Assembly: GCA_036381435.1 (NCBI GenBank)
Contig: DASVCW010000039.1
Location: 146,821-210,820, forward strand
Length of the DNA stretch: 64,000 bases
Direction of reading: 5' to 3'
DNA from: Fodinibius sp036381435
Lineage (GTDB): Bacteria > Bacteroidota > Rhodothermia > Balneolales > Balneolaceae
This document shows positions 43,390-53,053 of this stretch, one piece after another. Every line of letters begins with the position of its first letter. The first letter of the stretch is position 1. A program made the position numbers and the translations under genes. Under the pieces are notes generated by a model that did no database searches, was not told where the DNA came from, and saw only the letters and a list, made by a program, of their open reading frames with translations.

Positions 43390-44397
43390 ATGGCAAAACT
43401 AATTCCACTGTTTGTTTCCATACTTTTGATGTTTGCTGCAGGCATTTCAACCGAAACTTCACCTGAAGCGGTTGAAGCTTCCATCAATGAATGGCAGGTG
43501 CCCTGGGAAGAAAGCCGTCCGCGGGACCCTTATGTAGCTCCCGATGGTGATATCTGGTTTGTGGGACAGCGCTCACATTATGTAGCTGAATTTGATCCCG
43601 AAACAGAAACTTTTAGAAAGATTGATTTAGAAGACGGAGCAGGCCCGCATACGGTTATCGTTGATGAAAATGGCTGGCTCTGGTATGCCGGCAATCGCGC
43701 CAACCATATCGGAAAGGTGAACCCTGAAACGGGTGAAATCACCAAGTACATGATGCCGGACGATAATAGTGCTCGTGACCCGCATACAATGGCTTTTAAC
43801 AACGAAGGTGACATTTGGTTCACTTCACAAGGCGCAAATTCAGTGGGATTGCTGGATGTGGAAACGGGTGAACCAACTATTATTCCTGTGCCTACAGAAC
43901 ATGCCCGTCCCTATGGAATTATTATGGATGAAAATATGAAACGTCCCTGGATCGCTCTTTTCGGCACTAATAAACTGGCAACCGTTGATCCGGAAACGAT
44001 GGAGCTTAAAGAAATTGAACTGCCTGTTGAACATTCCCGTCCCCGTCGGCTGGCGCAATCATCAAACGGAATGATCTGGTACGGCGATTATGCCCGTGGT
44101 TACATTGGCCGTTATAATCCGGAAGACGGGTCATTTAAAGAATGGAAAATGCCTTCAGGTGAAAATTCTCGCCCCTATGCTGTGACGGTGGATAGCCGGG
44201 ACCGCATTTGGCTGGTGGAGACGGGAGTAAGTCCTAATATGTTTGTCGCTTTTGATACCGAAACCAAAGAATTTGTCAGTTCTGTACCTGTTGAAAGTGG
44301 CGGAGGTACGGTACGACATATGGTTTTTCATGAACCGACAAGTTCTATTTGGTTCGGAACGGATACCAATTACTTGGGACGGGTTACCATTAAGTAA
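43390..44397 (+). CDS. Virginiamycin-B-lyase-like beta-propeller, exported
   Basis: A 335-aa protein with an N-terminal signal (MAKLIPLFVSILLMFAAGIS) and a seven-bladed propeller of repeats (GDIWFVGQ, GWLWYAGN, GDIWFTSQ, GMIWYGDY, DRIWLVET, SSIWFGTD). This is the Vgb/streptogramin-lyase fold. Family members in environmental bacteria are rarely true lyases, and export argues against an antibiotic-inactivating enzyme, so a binding or structural role is equally likely. The longer frame from 43297 is rejected because it overlaps the promoter-like segment; ATG 43378 is the alternative. Confidence 0.75.
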   Translation: MAKLIPLFVSILLMFAAGISTETSPEAVEASINEWQVPWEESRPRDPYVAPDGDIWFVGQRSHYVAEFDPETETFRKIDLEDGAGPHTVIVDENGWLWYAGNRANHIGKVNPETGEITKYMMPDDNSARDPHTMAFNNEGDIWFTSQGANSVGLLDVETGEPTIIPVPTEHARPYGIIMDENMKRPWIALFGTNKLATVDPETMELKEIELPVEHSRPRRLAQSSNGMIWYGDYARGYIGRYNPEDGSFKEWKMPSGENSRPYAVTVDSRDRIWLVETGVSPNMFVAFDTETKEFVSSVPVESGGGTVRHMVFHEPTSSIWFGTDTNYLGRVTIK

Positions 44398-44527
44398 GAA
44401 GAGCCTTCAGGCTATTACACAAAGATACACGAAGAAGACACAAAGGTGCATAGAGAAAACCCTTCGTGAAACTTTGAGCTTCTTGGTGATTCTTAATGAA
44501 ACAACTGCTTGAAACAGTAGCTGAAGT

Positions 44528-45106
44528 ATGATTCGAATCTTTTGTTTACCATTGGTTACACTTCTTTTAGGTTTTTCATTAAATCTAACTCCTAAACAAC
44601 CTTTAAAACCAACCGCTTATCCCGAGCATCTCACAGGTGCTTTTACCGGTGGTTTTGGTGAAGAAACATGCCGGAGCTGTCATTTTGATTATGATCTGAA
44701 TCCCGAGGGCGGTAGTCTTTCGGTTTCGGGAATTGGAGAGGAAATTTCGCCGGGGGAAATACTTAATATTCAAATCACAGTACGGCGGAATGATTTGGGG
44801 AAGGCCGGATTTCAGTTATCGGCGCGGTTTACGGACGGAAGTCAGGCGGGACGGTTTAAGATCAAAGACAATGAGCGAGTGATGTTCACCGAAGCCGTTC
44901 CCGATTCATTGCAGTATATTCAGCATTCAGAAGCAGGTACCAAACCTGTCAAAAGTGGAGTAAACAGCTGGACGGTTGCGTGGCAAGCTCCTGAATCAAT
45001 CGAAAAGGCAATAATTTTTAACGTAGCCGCTAATGCCGCTAACGGTGATGCTTCAGAGTTTGGGGATTTTATTTATGCTGAGGAAATTAGGGTGAACAGG
45101 AAATGA
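44528..45106 (+). CDS. Reeler-like domain protein with one CxxCH motif
   Basis: A 192-aa exported protein (hydrophobic start to about residue 20). At 48-52 is CRSCH, a possible c-type haem site, followed by a beta-sandwich (ISPGEILNIQITV, GKAGFQLSARF, NSWTVAWQAP) of the Reeler/choice-of-anchor-V type seen in Bacteroidota proteins. Such proteins often carry cytochrome-like CxxCH near the N-terminus. A role in electron transfer or surface adhesion is open. No T9SS tail. Confidence 0.65.
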   Translation: MIRIFCLPLVTLLLGFSLNLTPKQPLKPTAYPEHLTGAFTGGFGEETCRSCHFDYDLNPEGGSLSVSGIGEEISPGEILNIQITVRRNDLGKAGFQLSARFTDGSQAGRFKIKDNERVMFTEAVPDSLQYIQHSEAGTKPVKSGVNSWTVAWQAPESIEKAIIFNVAANAANGDASEFGDFIYAEEIRVNRK

Positions 45107-45180
45107 ATTGTTGGAGATTTAGGCTTATAATTCATCAATTGTTTTTTGCAGCTATTAGTCTCTAATTAATTCAATAATAC

Positions 45181-46044
45181 ATGTGGATCGCTGATTCTTA
45201 CGCCAAAATTAATCTCGGGCTTCACGTTTTAGAACGCCTTCCAACCGGCTATCACAATATTAAAACAGGGTTTTGTTTTCTGGAGTGGCGCGACCGTTTT
45301 GAAGTGCGGCAGGCTGATGAAATGAAAGTGGAGTTGAGTGACGAGGATATTCCTGCCGGGGAAAGTAATCTCATCAACCGGGCTGTTTCGGCGCTGAACC
45401 GGTATGTGGGACTGAAGCATAGTTATCATTTTAAAGTAGAAAAAAGAATTCCTGCCGGTGCGGGGCTCGGGGGCGGAAGCAGTAACGCGGCCCTCACCCT
45501 TCGAATGCTCAACAAAATTGAAAAGTTGGGTTTGAGTGATGATGAGTTAATTGACTTGAGCCGGAATTTAGGGGCCGATGTCCCCTTTTTCATCAAGGGT
45601 AAAACCGGCATCGGCAAGGGGGTGGGACATGAAATCGAAGAGCTTGATATTCAGCCCGCTTTTTGGATTGTCACCTGTTTTCCAAATGAATCAAGCAGCA
45701 CGGCTGAGGCTTATGAACATTGTATTCCCAACCCCGAACCTGACTTTCCACTGAAGAAGACGCTCACCGAAACAGAAATTGACGAATGGCAATACACCTT
45801 GTTTAATGATTTGGAGCAGGTCATTTTTCCGCGTCACCATGTGGTGGGAAATATCAAAGACCAGATGTACGAATTCGGTGCACTCTACGCTTCAATGTCG
45901 GGCAGTGGTTCGGCTGTGTATGGCATTTTTGAACAGGATTTTGTGGCGACTGCCGCTTACCAGGGATTTCTTGAACTCGGTTTTCCCTCCAACTTGACTC
46001 GCCCTAAATTCACCCCTGATTACGGTATTTACCGGAAAGAATGA
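45181..46044 (+). CDS. ispE: 4-diphosphocytidyl-2-C-methyl-D-erythritol kinase
   Basis: A 287-aa GHMP kinase that phosphorylates CDP-methylerythritol in the MEP isoprenoid pathway. Starts SYAKINLGLHV with K9, ATP-binding PAGAGLGGGSSNAA (91-104) and LGADVPFF near 140 are the family motifs; SMSGSGSAVYG near 240 is the third GHMP motif. It runs with the glycogen phosphorylase gene 99 bp downstream, but no functional link is evident. Confidence 0.95.
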   Translation: MWIADSYAKINLGLHVLERLPTGYHNIKTGFCFLEWRDRFEVRQADEMKVELSDEDIPAGESNLINRAVSALNRYVGLKHSYHFKVEKRIPAGAGLGGGSSNAALTLRMLNKIEKLGLSDDELIDLSRNLGADVPFFIKGKTGIGKGVGHEIEELDIQPAFWIVTCFPNESSSTAEAYEHCIPNPEPDFPLKKTLTETEIDEWQYTLFNDLEQVIFPRHHVVGNIKDQMYEFGALYASMSGSGSAVYGIFEQDFVATAAYQGFLELGFPSNLTRPKFTPDYGIYRKE

Positions 46045-46143
46045 AGAATTGATTAAAGAGTGAATCAAATTTTTAATTCTTAATTTTTCATTTTTAATTA
46101 ACTACAGCTATTCATCATAAAAACAACTGAATCAGAATAAGGA

Positions 46144-48600
46144 ATGAATAAAGGCAACAGATTTGATCCCCGCGCCGGAATGGATGTTGATTCTTTTCGC
46201 GAGGACATCAAACAACATCTTCGTTATACACTCGCGAAAGACGATTTCTCCTCAACTGAATGGGACCGGTATCTAAGTGTGGTTTTAGCGGTGATGGATC
46301 GCCTTCATGACCGCTGGATTAATACACAGCAGTGGTACTACCAGCAAAAGTCGAAGCGAGTGTATTATTTGTCGATGGAGTACCTGATTGGTCGATTGAT
46401 GGATAACATGCTCATCAACCTGGGCTTGCAGGAGGCGGCTGCTGAAGCAATGGAAGATCTGGGTTTAGATTACAATGAAATCCGTGAAGCCGAAGTTGAT
46501 GCCGGGTTGGGAAACGGTGGACTTGGTCGTCTTGCTGCGTGCTTTCTGGATTCCATGGCTACCCTTGGTGTCCCGGCTTTAGGCTACGGCATCCGTTTTG
46601 ATTACGGGATTTTTGAACAGGATATCAAAGACGGATGGCAGATCGAAAAGCCTGATTTGTGGCTTCAGTATGGGTATCCATGGGGCATTGTGCGTCCTAA
46701 AAAGAAATATTCGATCAAGTTTTACGGAAATGTGTCTACAGACAAAGACGGTAACGGGCGTTTGCATTTCAAGTGGGTGGATACGCACAATGTGAATGCT
46801 ATCGCTTATGATACGCCGGTTCCCGGATTTCAAAATGCCGTAGTGAACAATCTAAGGCTGTGGAAAGCGATTTCGGATGAAGGCTTCGACCTCAAGAGCT
46901 TCAACCAGGGGGAGTACATCGACGCCGTTCGAAACAACCTGATGGAAGAGAATATTTCGCGCGTTTTGTACCCCAACGACAAAGTGTTTAAGGGACAGGA
47001 GCTGCGGCTTAAGCAGGAACATTTCTTGACTTCGGCCTCGCTTCAGGATGCCTTGCTTCGATTTAAAAAGCAGTTTGATGACCTTCGTAAAATTCCTGAC
47101 CAAATGGCGATTCAGTGTAATGATACCCATCCCAATCTGGCATTTCCCGAGCTGATGCGGCTGCTGCTGGATGAAGAAGGCCTGCGCTGGGAAACGGCCT
47201 GGGATATTGTCACTAAAACGGTGAACTATACCAATCACACGTTGATGCCGGAGGCGCTGGAAAAGTGGCCGCTTTCACTGATCTCGAATGTACTGCCGCG
47301 GCACGTACAAATCATCCGGGAAATTGACCGAAGGTTTCTTAACTCTATTGAGATAAAGAGTGATGAAAAGGCAAAGAAAAAAAGCATGCGTATTATCAGC
47401 AATGAAATGGATGCGCGCATTCGGATGGGTAATTTGGGGGTTATTAGCGCGAATAAAGTGAATGGCGTTTCAAAGTTGCACAGCGGCTTGATGAAAAAGA
47501 CCATTTTCAGCGATTTTAATGAGCAATTCTCCCACAAATTTACCAATGTCACCAATGGAATTACGCCCCGCCGGTGGTTGCGCCAGTGTAATCGTGAGTT
47601 AGCTGATTTAATTTCTAAAACGATCGGTGATGATTGGATTACCCATTTAGAAAAACTGAAAGAGATCGAAAAGTTTGCCGGAGATGAAGCATTTCAGCAG
47701 CGGTTCAAAGCCATCAAACAGCAGAACAAACAGCGGCTGGCGAATTTCATTAAACACAAAGTGAATATTACGGTTGATCCGAATTCCATTTTTGACATTC
47801 AAATTAAGCGTATTCATGAATACAAACGCCAGCTGCTGGCCATATTTCACGCGATTACGCTTTATAACCGGCTTAAAGAAAATCCTGATGCGGATATCGA
47901 GCCACGTACCTTGATTTTTGCCGGAAAAGCCGCACCGGGTTATACGATGGCGAAACTGCATATCAAACTGATCAATAGTGTAGCTGAAATCATCAACAAT
48001 GATTCTGAAATCAACGGGCGTTTGAAAGTGGTCTTTTTACCGGATTACAGCGTTTCACTTGCTGAAAAAATGATTCCTGCTGCCAACCTTTCCGAACAAA
48101 TTTCTACCGCCGGCATGGAAGCATCGGGTACGGGAAATATGAAATTTGCCCTGAACGGAGCACTTACTATTGGAACGCTTGATGGCGCAAATATTGAAAT
48201 CCGGGAGCAGGTGGGTGATGAAAATATGTTCATTTTCGGTCATACGGTCGATGAAATCAGTGAAATTCGGAATAACGGCTATAGCCCGCAGTCTGTTTAT
48301 AAAGATGATGCTGAGCTTAAACAAGTCATTGACCAGGTTCGTAACGGATGTTTTAGTGCCGGTGAACCGGATTTATTTCACCCCATTATTAACGCCTTGT
48401 TAAACCAGGGCGATTATTTTATGGTACTGGCCGATTACCGTCAGTACGTGGAAATGCAGAAAAAAGTAGAAGCCAATTTCAGGGATGAATTTGACTGGAA
48501 CCGGAAAGCGATCATTAACGTAGCTAATATGGGCTATTTTTCATCCGACCGGTCTATTAAAGATTACTGTGAGCGGATTTGGGATGTGGAAGTAGGTTAG
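46144..48600 (+). CDS. glgP: Glycogen/alpha-glucan phosphorylase
   Basis: An 818-aa GT35 phosphorylase releasing glucose-1-phosphate from glycogen. VYYLSMEYLIGR near 79, AEVDAGLGNGGLGRLAACFLDS near 119, the glucan/phosphate site FTNVTNGITPRRWL, RIHEYKRQLL near 560 and the PLP site EASGTGNMKFALNGALTIGT with K667 are all present. A GT5-like gene follows two genes on, but no branching enzyme or GlgC is in the window. Confidence 0.95.
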   Translation: MNKGNRFDPRAGMDVDSFREDIKQHLRYTLAKDDFSSTEWDRYLSVVLAVMDRLHDRWINTQQWYYQQKSKRVYYLSMEYLIGRLMDNMLINLGLQEAAAEAMEDLGLDYNEIREAEVDAGLGNGGLGRLAACFLDSMATLGVPALGYGIRFDYGIFEQDIKDGWQIEKPDLWLQYGYPWGIVRPKKKYSIKFYGNVSTDKDGNGRLHFKWVDTHNVNAIAYDTPVPGFQNAVVNNLRLWKAISDEGFDLKSFNQGEYIDAVRNNLMEENISRVLYPNDKVFKGQELRLKQEHFLTSASLQDALLRFKKQFDDLRKIPDQMAIQCNDTHPNLAFPELMRLLLDEEGLRWETAWDIVTKTVNYTNHTLMPEALEKWPLSLISNVLPRHVQIIREIDRRFLNSIEIKSDEKAKKKSMRIISNEMDARIRMGNLGVISANKVNGVSKLHSGLMKKTIFSDFNEQFSHKFTNVTNGITPRRWLRQCNRELADLISKTIGDDWITHLEKLKEIEKFAGDEAFQQRFKAIKQQNKQRLANFIKHKVNITVDPNSIFDIQIKRIHEYKRQLLAIFHAITLYNRLKENPDADIEPRTLIFAGKAAPGYTMAKLHIKLINSVAEIINNDSEINGRLKVVFLPDYSVSLAEKMIPAANLSEQISTAGMEASGTGNMKFALNGALTIGTLDGANIEIREQVGDENMFIFGHTVDEISEIRNNGYSPQSVYKDDAELKQVIDQVRNGCFSAGEPDLFHPIINALLNQGDYFMVLADYRQYVEMQKKVEANFRDEFDWNRKAIINVANMGYFSSDRSIKDYCERIWDVEVG

Positions 48601-48650
48601 ACTATTACACGAAGCGGCGCGAAGGAGACACAAAGGTACACTAAGGTGCT

Positions 48651-48685
48651 AAGGTGCCAGGCACTTCACAAGTGACTGGCACCTT
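48651..48685. repeat. AAGGTGCCAGG palindrome, copy 2
   Basis: aaggtgccaggcactt paired with aagtgactggcacctt around a short loop. It lies between glgP and the next gene and would be read as codons if the next gene were started at 48654, which argues against that start. Confidence 0.65.
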
Positions 48686-48742
48686 TAAGGGAATATCATC
48701 ACTTAAAAAATTTATAAACTTTATTAACAGCCTTCATTTTAG

Positions 48743-48750
48743 TATATTTG
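48743..48750 (+). promoter_or_regulatory. Possible -7 element of ComA-like gene
   Basis: tatatttg matches TAnnTTTG exactly and is 30 bp before ATG 48780. The expected TTG upstream reads tta. Confidence 0.3.
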
Positions 48751-48779
48751 TTCGTTTAATTTGTCAAAATATATTGTTC

Positions 48780-49598
48780 ATGGCTTTTGAACTTAATCAT
48801 CTCCCTACACGTACCGAAAAACCCCGGGAAAAAGGAATCACACTTGTCTTAGACAAAGGTTTTAGTGTAAGACAGGTGGAAGATCTTTGCGAAACATCTT
48901 CCAATTACATTGATATTGTAAAACTTGGCTGGGGAACGAGCTACGTGACTCAAAATCTCGAAGATAAACTTGCCGTTTATTCCAATGCCGGTATTCCGGT
49001 TTATTTTGGAGGCACCTTGTTCGAGGCTTATGTATTGCGCGACCAGTTAAAGGAGTACATGAAACTGCTCGATCGCTTCAATATAAAACATGCTGAAGTC
49101 TCAAACGGATCCATTTGGCTGTCTGATCAGCGCAAGCTTGAAATTATTAAAGAAATGAGCCAGCGCTTTACCATTTTATCAGAAATTGGCAGCAAAAATC
49201 CGGATGATATCATCCCGCCTTATAAATGGGTGCAAATGATAGAGCGGGAGCTCGAAGCGGGATCCTGGAAGGTTATTTGTGAGGCCCGTGAAAGCGGAAC
49301 GGTAGGTGTTTTTCGTCCCAATGGCGAAGTGCGCTCCGGCTTGATCGATGAAATTGCAGATCAGATACCGATCGAAAAGTTAATTTTCGAAACGCCCAAA
49401 AAAGAGCAGCAAGTCTGGTTTATTAAAAAATTTGGCAGCAATGTGAATTTGGGGAATGTTCAGCCCGAGGAGGTTATCCCGGTTGAGACTCTGCGTTTAG
49501 GCCTTCGCGGCGACACTCTTTTTGATTTCTTTTCTCTTGACGATGACGAAATGGATCAACTGTATGCGGACAGAGATGATAAAGAAGCCGGTGAATAA
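48780..49598 (+). CDS. Phosphosulfolactate-synthase-like protein (ComA family)
   Basis: A 272-aa TIM-barrel protein matching the ComA family, which adds sulfite to phosphoenolpyruvate to give phosphosulfolactate. Starts MAFELNHLPTRTEKPREKG, KLGWGTSYV near 52, GGTLFEA, HAEVSNGSIWL near 101, LSEIGSKN near 130 and FETPKKEQQVWFI are family blocks. In methanogens this is coenzyme M synthesis. Here sulfolactate or sulfonolipid precursors are the likelier end product, by inference. ATG 48780 is chosen since the longer frame begins in a palindrome. Confidence 0.85.
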   Translation: MAFELNHLPTRTEKPREKGITLVLDKGFSVRQVEDLCETSSNYIDIVKLGWGTSYVTQNLEDKLAVYSNAGIPVYFGGTLFEAYVLRDQLKEYMKLLDRFNIKHAEVSNGSIWLSDQRKLEIIKEMSQRFTILSEIGSKNPDDIIPPYKWVQMIERELEAGSWKVICEARESGTVGVFRPNGEVRSGLIDEIADQIPIEKLIFETPKKEQQVWFIKKFGSNVNLGNVQPEEVIPVETLRLGLRGDTLFDFFSLDDDEMDQLYADRDDKEAGE

Positions 49599-49635
49599 TT
49601 AATAGAAACAACGAAGTCATTTACCTTTAAAATAT

Positions 49636-50454
49636 ATGAAAGTTTTATACGCTGCTGCTGAGATATCTCCTTTTGCCAGAATGACGCATACCGCCGACCT
49701 GCTTCGTTTTTTGCCGGCATCACTGCAAGATAAAGGGTTTGAGATTCGCATTTTGTTACCTAAATACGGTACGATCAATGATCGCAGAAATCGTTTGCAC
49801 GAGGTTATTCGCCTTTCGGGCATTGAGGTTGAAGTGGGAGAGCATGTTGAATCGATGCGTATCAAGGTTGCCAGTATACCCAATGCCAAATTGCAGGTTT
49901 ATTTCCTGGATAACGATACCTATTTCAAGCGTAAGTCGTTATTTATGAATCCTGATAACAACGGGCATTATGAAGATAATGACGAGCGTATTGTTTTTTA
50001 CAGCAAAGGAGTGCTCGAAACCGTGGCTAAGTTAGGTTGGAAGCCGGATATCATTCACTGCCATGACTGGCCTGCCGGTTTAATTCCCCTGCTGGTAAAA
50101 GAAAAGTATAACGATCTGGATCTGTTCAAAAATACCGAGGTGATTTATAATATTCATCACCCCGAAAACAACGGCGTATTCGACAAGAAACTACTCGATT
50201 TAATAGGCTTACCTGATTCTGTAGAAAAGGACAATCTTATTGAAGGTAACAACGTTGATTTACGGAAACTTGGTTTAGAGTACAGCGACCATGTTGTTAC
50301 CGGAAATCATTTAACGGATCAGTTGGATGATCTCTTTAAGGAGTTAAATATTTCGCCGAAGAAAATTCAAGGCTCTCCTGAAGATGTATCAGATCAGTTT
50401 GCCGCTTATTATAATGAAATTGCCGGAACCGAAGAAGAAACTGAAGAATCTTAA
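49636..50454 (+). CDS. One-domain glycogen-synthase homologue (GT5 N-terminal domain)
   Basis: A 272-aa protein equal to the N-terminal Rossmann domain of GlgA (MKVLYAAAEISPFA; IIHCHDWPAGLIPLL; EVIYNIHHPENNGVF). The nucleotide-sugar-binding C-terminal domain is missing and the usual KTGGLADV loop reads ARMTHTADL, so the ADP-glucose Lys is gone. It ends with an acidic tail. It is unlikely to be a glucan synthase by itself. The one-domain form next to DUF4270 is a recurrent arrangement in Bacteroidota. Confidence 0.8.
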   Translation: MKVLYAAAEISPFARMTHTADLLRFLPASLQDKGFEIRILLPKYGTINDRRNRLHEVIRLSGIEVEVGEHVESMRIKVASIPNAKLQVYFLDNDTYFKRKSLFMNPDNNGHYEDNDERIVFYSKGVLETVAKLGWKPDIIHCHDWPAGLIPLLVKEKYNDLDLFKNTEVIYNIHHPENNGVFDKKLLDLIGLPDSVEKDNLIEGNNVDLRKLGLEYSDHVVTGNHLTDQLDDLFKELNISPKKIQGSPEDVSDQFAAYYNEIAGTEEETEES

Positions 50455-50481
50455 AATTTAGAAATTCCGTTGCAGAACATA

Positions 50482-51678
50482 ATGATTAGTGCCTTTCGAA
50501 GTACAGGTTCTCTTTGCGTAGTATTGGTTATCGGTGTTTTATTAATGAGCGGGTGTGAAAACCCCGGTTCCGTAGGTGGTGACCTCAGGGAAAACAGAGC
50601 CGATGTTGTTATTGATACTTTTGCGGTTGATGCCATAAGTACCAACCAATACAGTTGGTATTCGGGAGCTTACCCCTACTTTTCGGCGGGAAGTTTTGAC
50701 GATCCTTTGTTTGGCAGCCTAACTACCATAGGTATGCTCAAACCGCGGCTGCCCGGTTTAACCGACAGTACCGGGATGGGTCCTGATGCGGTGATGAAAA
50801 TGCGTCTTATCATCAATGACGAGCAAATTTACGGCGAGCAAACATCTCCCCAGCAGTTTGATGTTTATACCATCAGCGAGCTTTGGAGGAGTGAATCCTG
50901 GAAACTCGAAGATGATATTCAGTTCAATGCCAATCAAAGGGTAGCGTCTTTTTCGGTTCAAAACCAGGATTCACTGGACGTGATTTTAGATTCAACCTGG
51001 GTACAAACCTATCGCGAATTTGCGCAAGATACTTCGGCTGCCTCCGATTCTGTTTATAAATATGAAGTGTTCGGACTGGCCATTGTGCCTTCCAACAGCA
51101 GCAAAATTATTCCGATCAACAGCAATTCTACACGCTTTGTGATCGAAACCGAAAGTGATACTTTCAGTGTATCTTTAGCTGAATGGGCTTATAGCTTAAA
51201 CCGGGGCAACAGTACTATTCCGCAAGTTTCACTGCCGTTACACAGCACCTACGAAAGTGTGCTAAATTTTGATCTTGATGTTTCTGCAATGGACATTCAG
51301 GGAGTTGGTATTTCAAAAGCTGAATTAGTGCTTTATGCAAATACACCGGTTTTGGAAAGCTCCTTACCGGCATCTGCCGAGCGTGCCGATGCCGCCTCTG
51401 CCCAACTTTATATAGCTGACCCCGAGTTTACGCCGGAAAATATAGCCCTGGGTAGTCCCCTGGTTACCGGCACCTACTCTGAGGATGATAACGCCTATCA
51501 TTTTACCATCACTTCGATTGTTCAAAGAATTTTGCTTGACGGTATAAGCGAAAATCAGGAATTCTATATAACGTTTTCTAATAACGGAATTATAAAATCG
51601 AGCCTCATTTTTGGTGAGGATGCTCCGGCTGATAAAACTCCTAAACTTATTATAACCTCTTTAAAAAATAATCGCTAA
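50482..51678 (+). CDS. DUF4270 lipoprotein
   Basis: A 398-aa envelope lipoprotein (LLMSGCENPG). The N-terminal region has DTFAVDAISTNQYSWYSGAYPY then AGSFDDPLFGSLTT, characteristic of DUF4270. Mostly beta-structure. Function is not known in the family. ATG 50482 is preferred over the in-frame TTG at 50470. The next gene starts 2 bp after its stop, so they are one transcript with the GT5-like gene. Confidence 0.8.
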   Translation: MISAFRSTGSLCVVLVIGVLLMSGCENPGSVGGDLRENRADVVIDTFAVDAISTNQYSWYSGAYPYFSAGSFDDPLFGSLTTIGMLKPRLPGLTDSTGMGPDAVMKMRLIINDEQIYGEQTSPQQFDVYTISELWRSESWKLEDDIQFNANQRVASFSVQNQDSLDVILDSTWVQTYREFAQDTSAASDSVYKYEVFGLAIVPSNSSKIIPINSNSTRFVIETESDTFSVSLAEWAYSLNRGNSTIPQVSLPLHSTYESVLNFDLDVSAMDIQGVGISKAELVLYANTPVLESSLPASAERADAASAQLYIADPEFTPENIALGSPLVTGTYSEDDNAYHFTITSIVQRILLDGISENQEFYITFSNNGIIKSSLIFGEDAPADKTPKLIITSLKNNR

Positions 51679-51680
51679 GC

Positions 51681-53000
51681 TTGAAAAAATTAGTACTCAT
51701 AGCAGTTTTTTTTGGTTTGTCTGCATCGGTTACAATAGCCCAAAATGACGATGGCGTAGCCAGCAGCGGCTCAGTTTATTCGCAATTTGGCATCGGTTAC
51801 CCGGTTGAAATAGCAAATACTGCGGCTAATTCGATGGGCATTTCCGGTGTTTCATATAATGAATCTTTTGTCGGAAATCTGGCGAATCCCGCACATTGGG
51901 GCAGTACCGTTTATGGACTCGGCACGGGAGGTATTGAATTAACGTCATATCAGGCCAGTAATGGGGTGAATTCAGTTCGAAATACGAATTTTTCAATCAA
52001 TCGTTTCCAGCTTCAGTTGCCTTTGGTAAGAGGTGAATTCGGAGCTTCTATTTCCTTTACTCCCCTTACGCAGTCAAATTTTCGCACTTTTCAAACAACC
52101 AGTCGCATCATTGATAAAGGCGCGGTACAAGACACGCTGCGATATGCTATCGAAAATTATGGAAAGGGCGGAGTGAACCGCGCTGAAATTGGTTTTGGCT
52201 GGCGGATAAACTCCAATATTTCGATAGGTTATGCCGCATCGGTAGTCTATATTTCTATGGATGATGTATTTACCGGCACTTTTTTTTCCGAGCCCTCCTT
52301 CCGGTTCCTCGACCCTTCATACCAGCAGGTGCATTACACACTTGAAACTACCGGTGTGAGCATGGGTAATCGTTTTGGAGTACAACTTCGCTTGCCGGAA
52401 TTGTTTACTTCTGATGATCTTTTAGGAATTGGGGCAAGCATCAGCCTGCCGGTTTCGTTAGATGCCGAAAGAGAGGAGACGAGCAGCACCTTAGGACGTT
52501 CGATTTCAGTGAGTGATACCCCAAATCTCGGTAGCGGTACTATCACATTGCCCATGAATATTCTCGCGGGTATAAGCTATCAGCCAAGTCGTTTAGTGCT
52601 GATTGCTACCGAAGGTTTGTACCAGGGATGGTCGGACTATGAAAATAATTTTACTTCAACCGAAAGCCAACTGTTTGTTGATCGTTATAAATTAGGTTTG
52701 GGATTTCAATATTTTCCGTACATTATGGGCTCGGATAAATTCCTATCCAATTTTGAGTACCGTTTCGGCGTTTCTTATGATACCGGGCATTTGCAGCTTG
52801 AAGGAGAACGCATTAACACTCTGATGTTTTCCTTTGGCCTGGGAATTTTATCTCCGAATGTCAATTCAAATTCTTCTATCGATTTGAGTTTCGAATATGG
52901 AATTCGGGGTACCGAGAGTTTAGTTCAAGAACAGATTTGGGGAATCCGTCTGTCGGTAAACTTGGCAGAACTCTTTTTCTTCCGTCCCAAGTTGCAATAA
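51681..53000 (+). CDS. Outer-membrane beta-barrel protein, function unknown
   Basis: A 439-aa protein with a Sec signal (LSASVTIAQ) and alternating amphipathic strands to a terminal aromatic strand (SVNLAELFFFRPKLQ), as in FadL/OmpP1-like barrels of Bacteroidota. The start is TTG at 51681, 2 bp after the DUF4270 stop and without an SD, so it relies on coupling. It is probably a partner of the DUF4270 lipoprotein. Confidence 0.7.
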   Translation: MKKLVLIAVFFGLSASVTIAQNDDGVASSGSVYSQFGIGYPVEIANTAANSMGISGVSYNESFVGNLANPAHWGSTVYGLGTGGIELTSYQASNGVNSVRNTNFSINRFQLQLPLVRGEFGASISFTPLTQSNFRTFQTTSRIIDKGAVQDTLRYAIENYGKGGVNRAEIGFGWRINSNISIGYAASVVYISMDDVFTGTFFSEPSFRFLDPSYQQVHYTLETTGVSMGNRFGVQLRLPELFTSDDLLGIGASISLPVSLDAEREETSSTLGRSISVSDTPNLGSGTITLPMNILAGISYQPSRLVLIATEGLYQGWSDYENNFTSTESQLFVDRYKLGLGFQYFPYIMGSDKFLSNFEYRFGVSYDTGHLQLEGERINTLMFSFGLGILSPNVNSNSSIDLSFEYGIRGTESLVQEQIWGIRLSVNLAELFFFRPKLQ

Positions 53001-53053
53001 AATCACCCTTTAAACAGTTTTATACCTGAACTACATATCTAAAACCCATTATT

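Noticed and set aside
43390..44397. Antibiotic resistance gene (virginiamycin B lyase)
   Set aside because: Only the propeller fold is supported. The protein has an export signal and I cannot confirm the lyase catalytic residues.
48654..48779. N-terminal extension of the ComA-like protein
   Set aside because: Its first codons are the AAGGTGCC palindrome, and ATG 48780 gives the family N-terminus.
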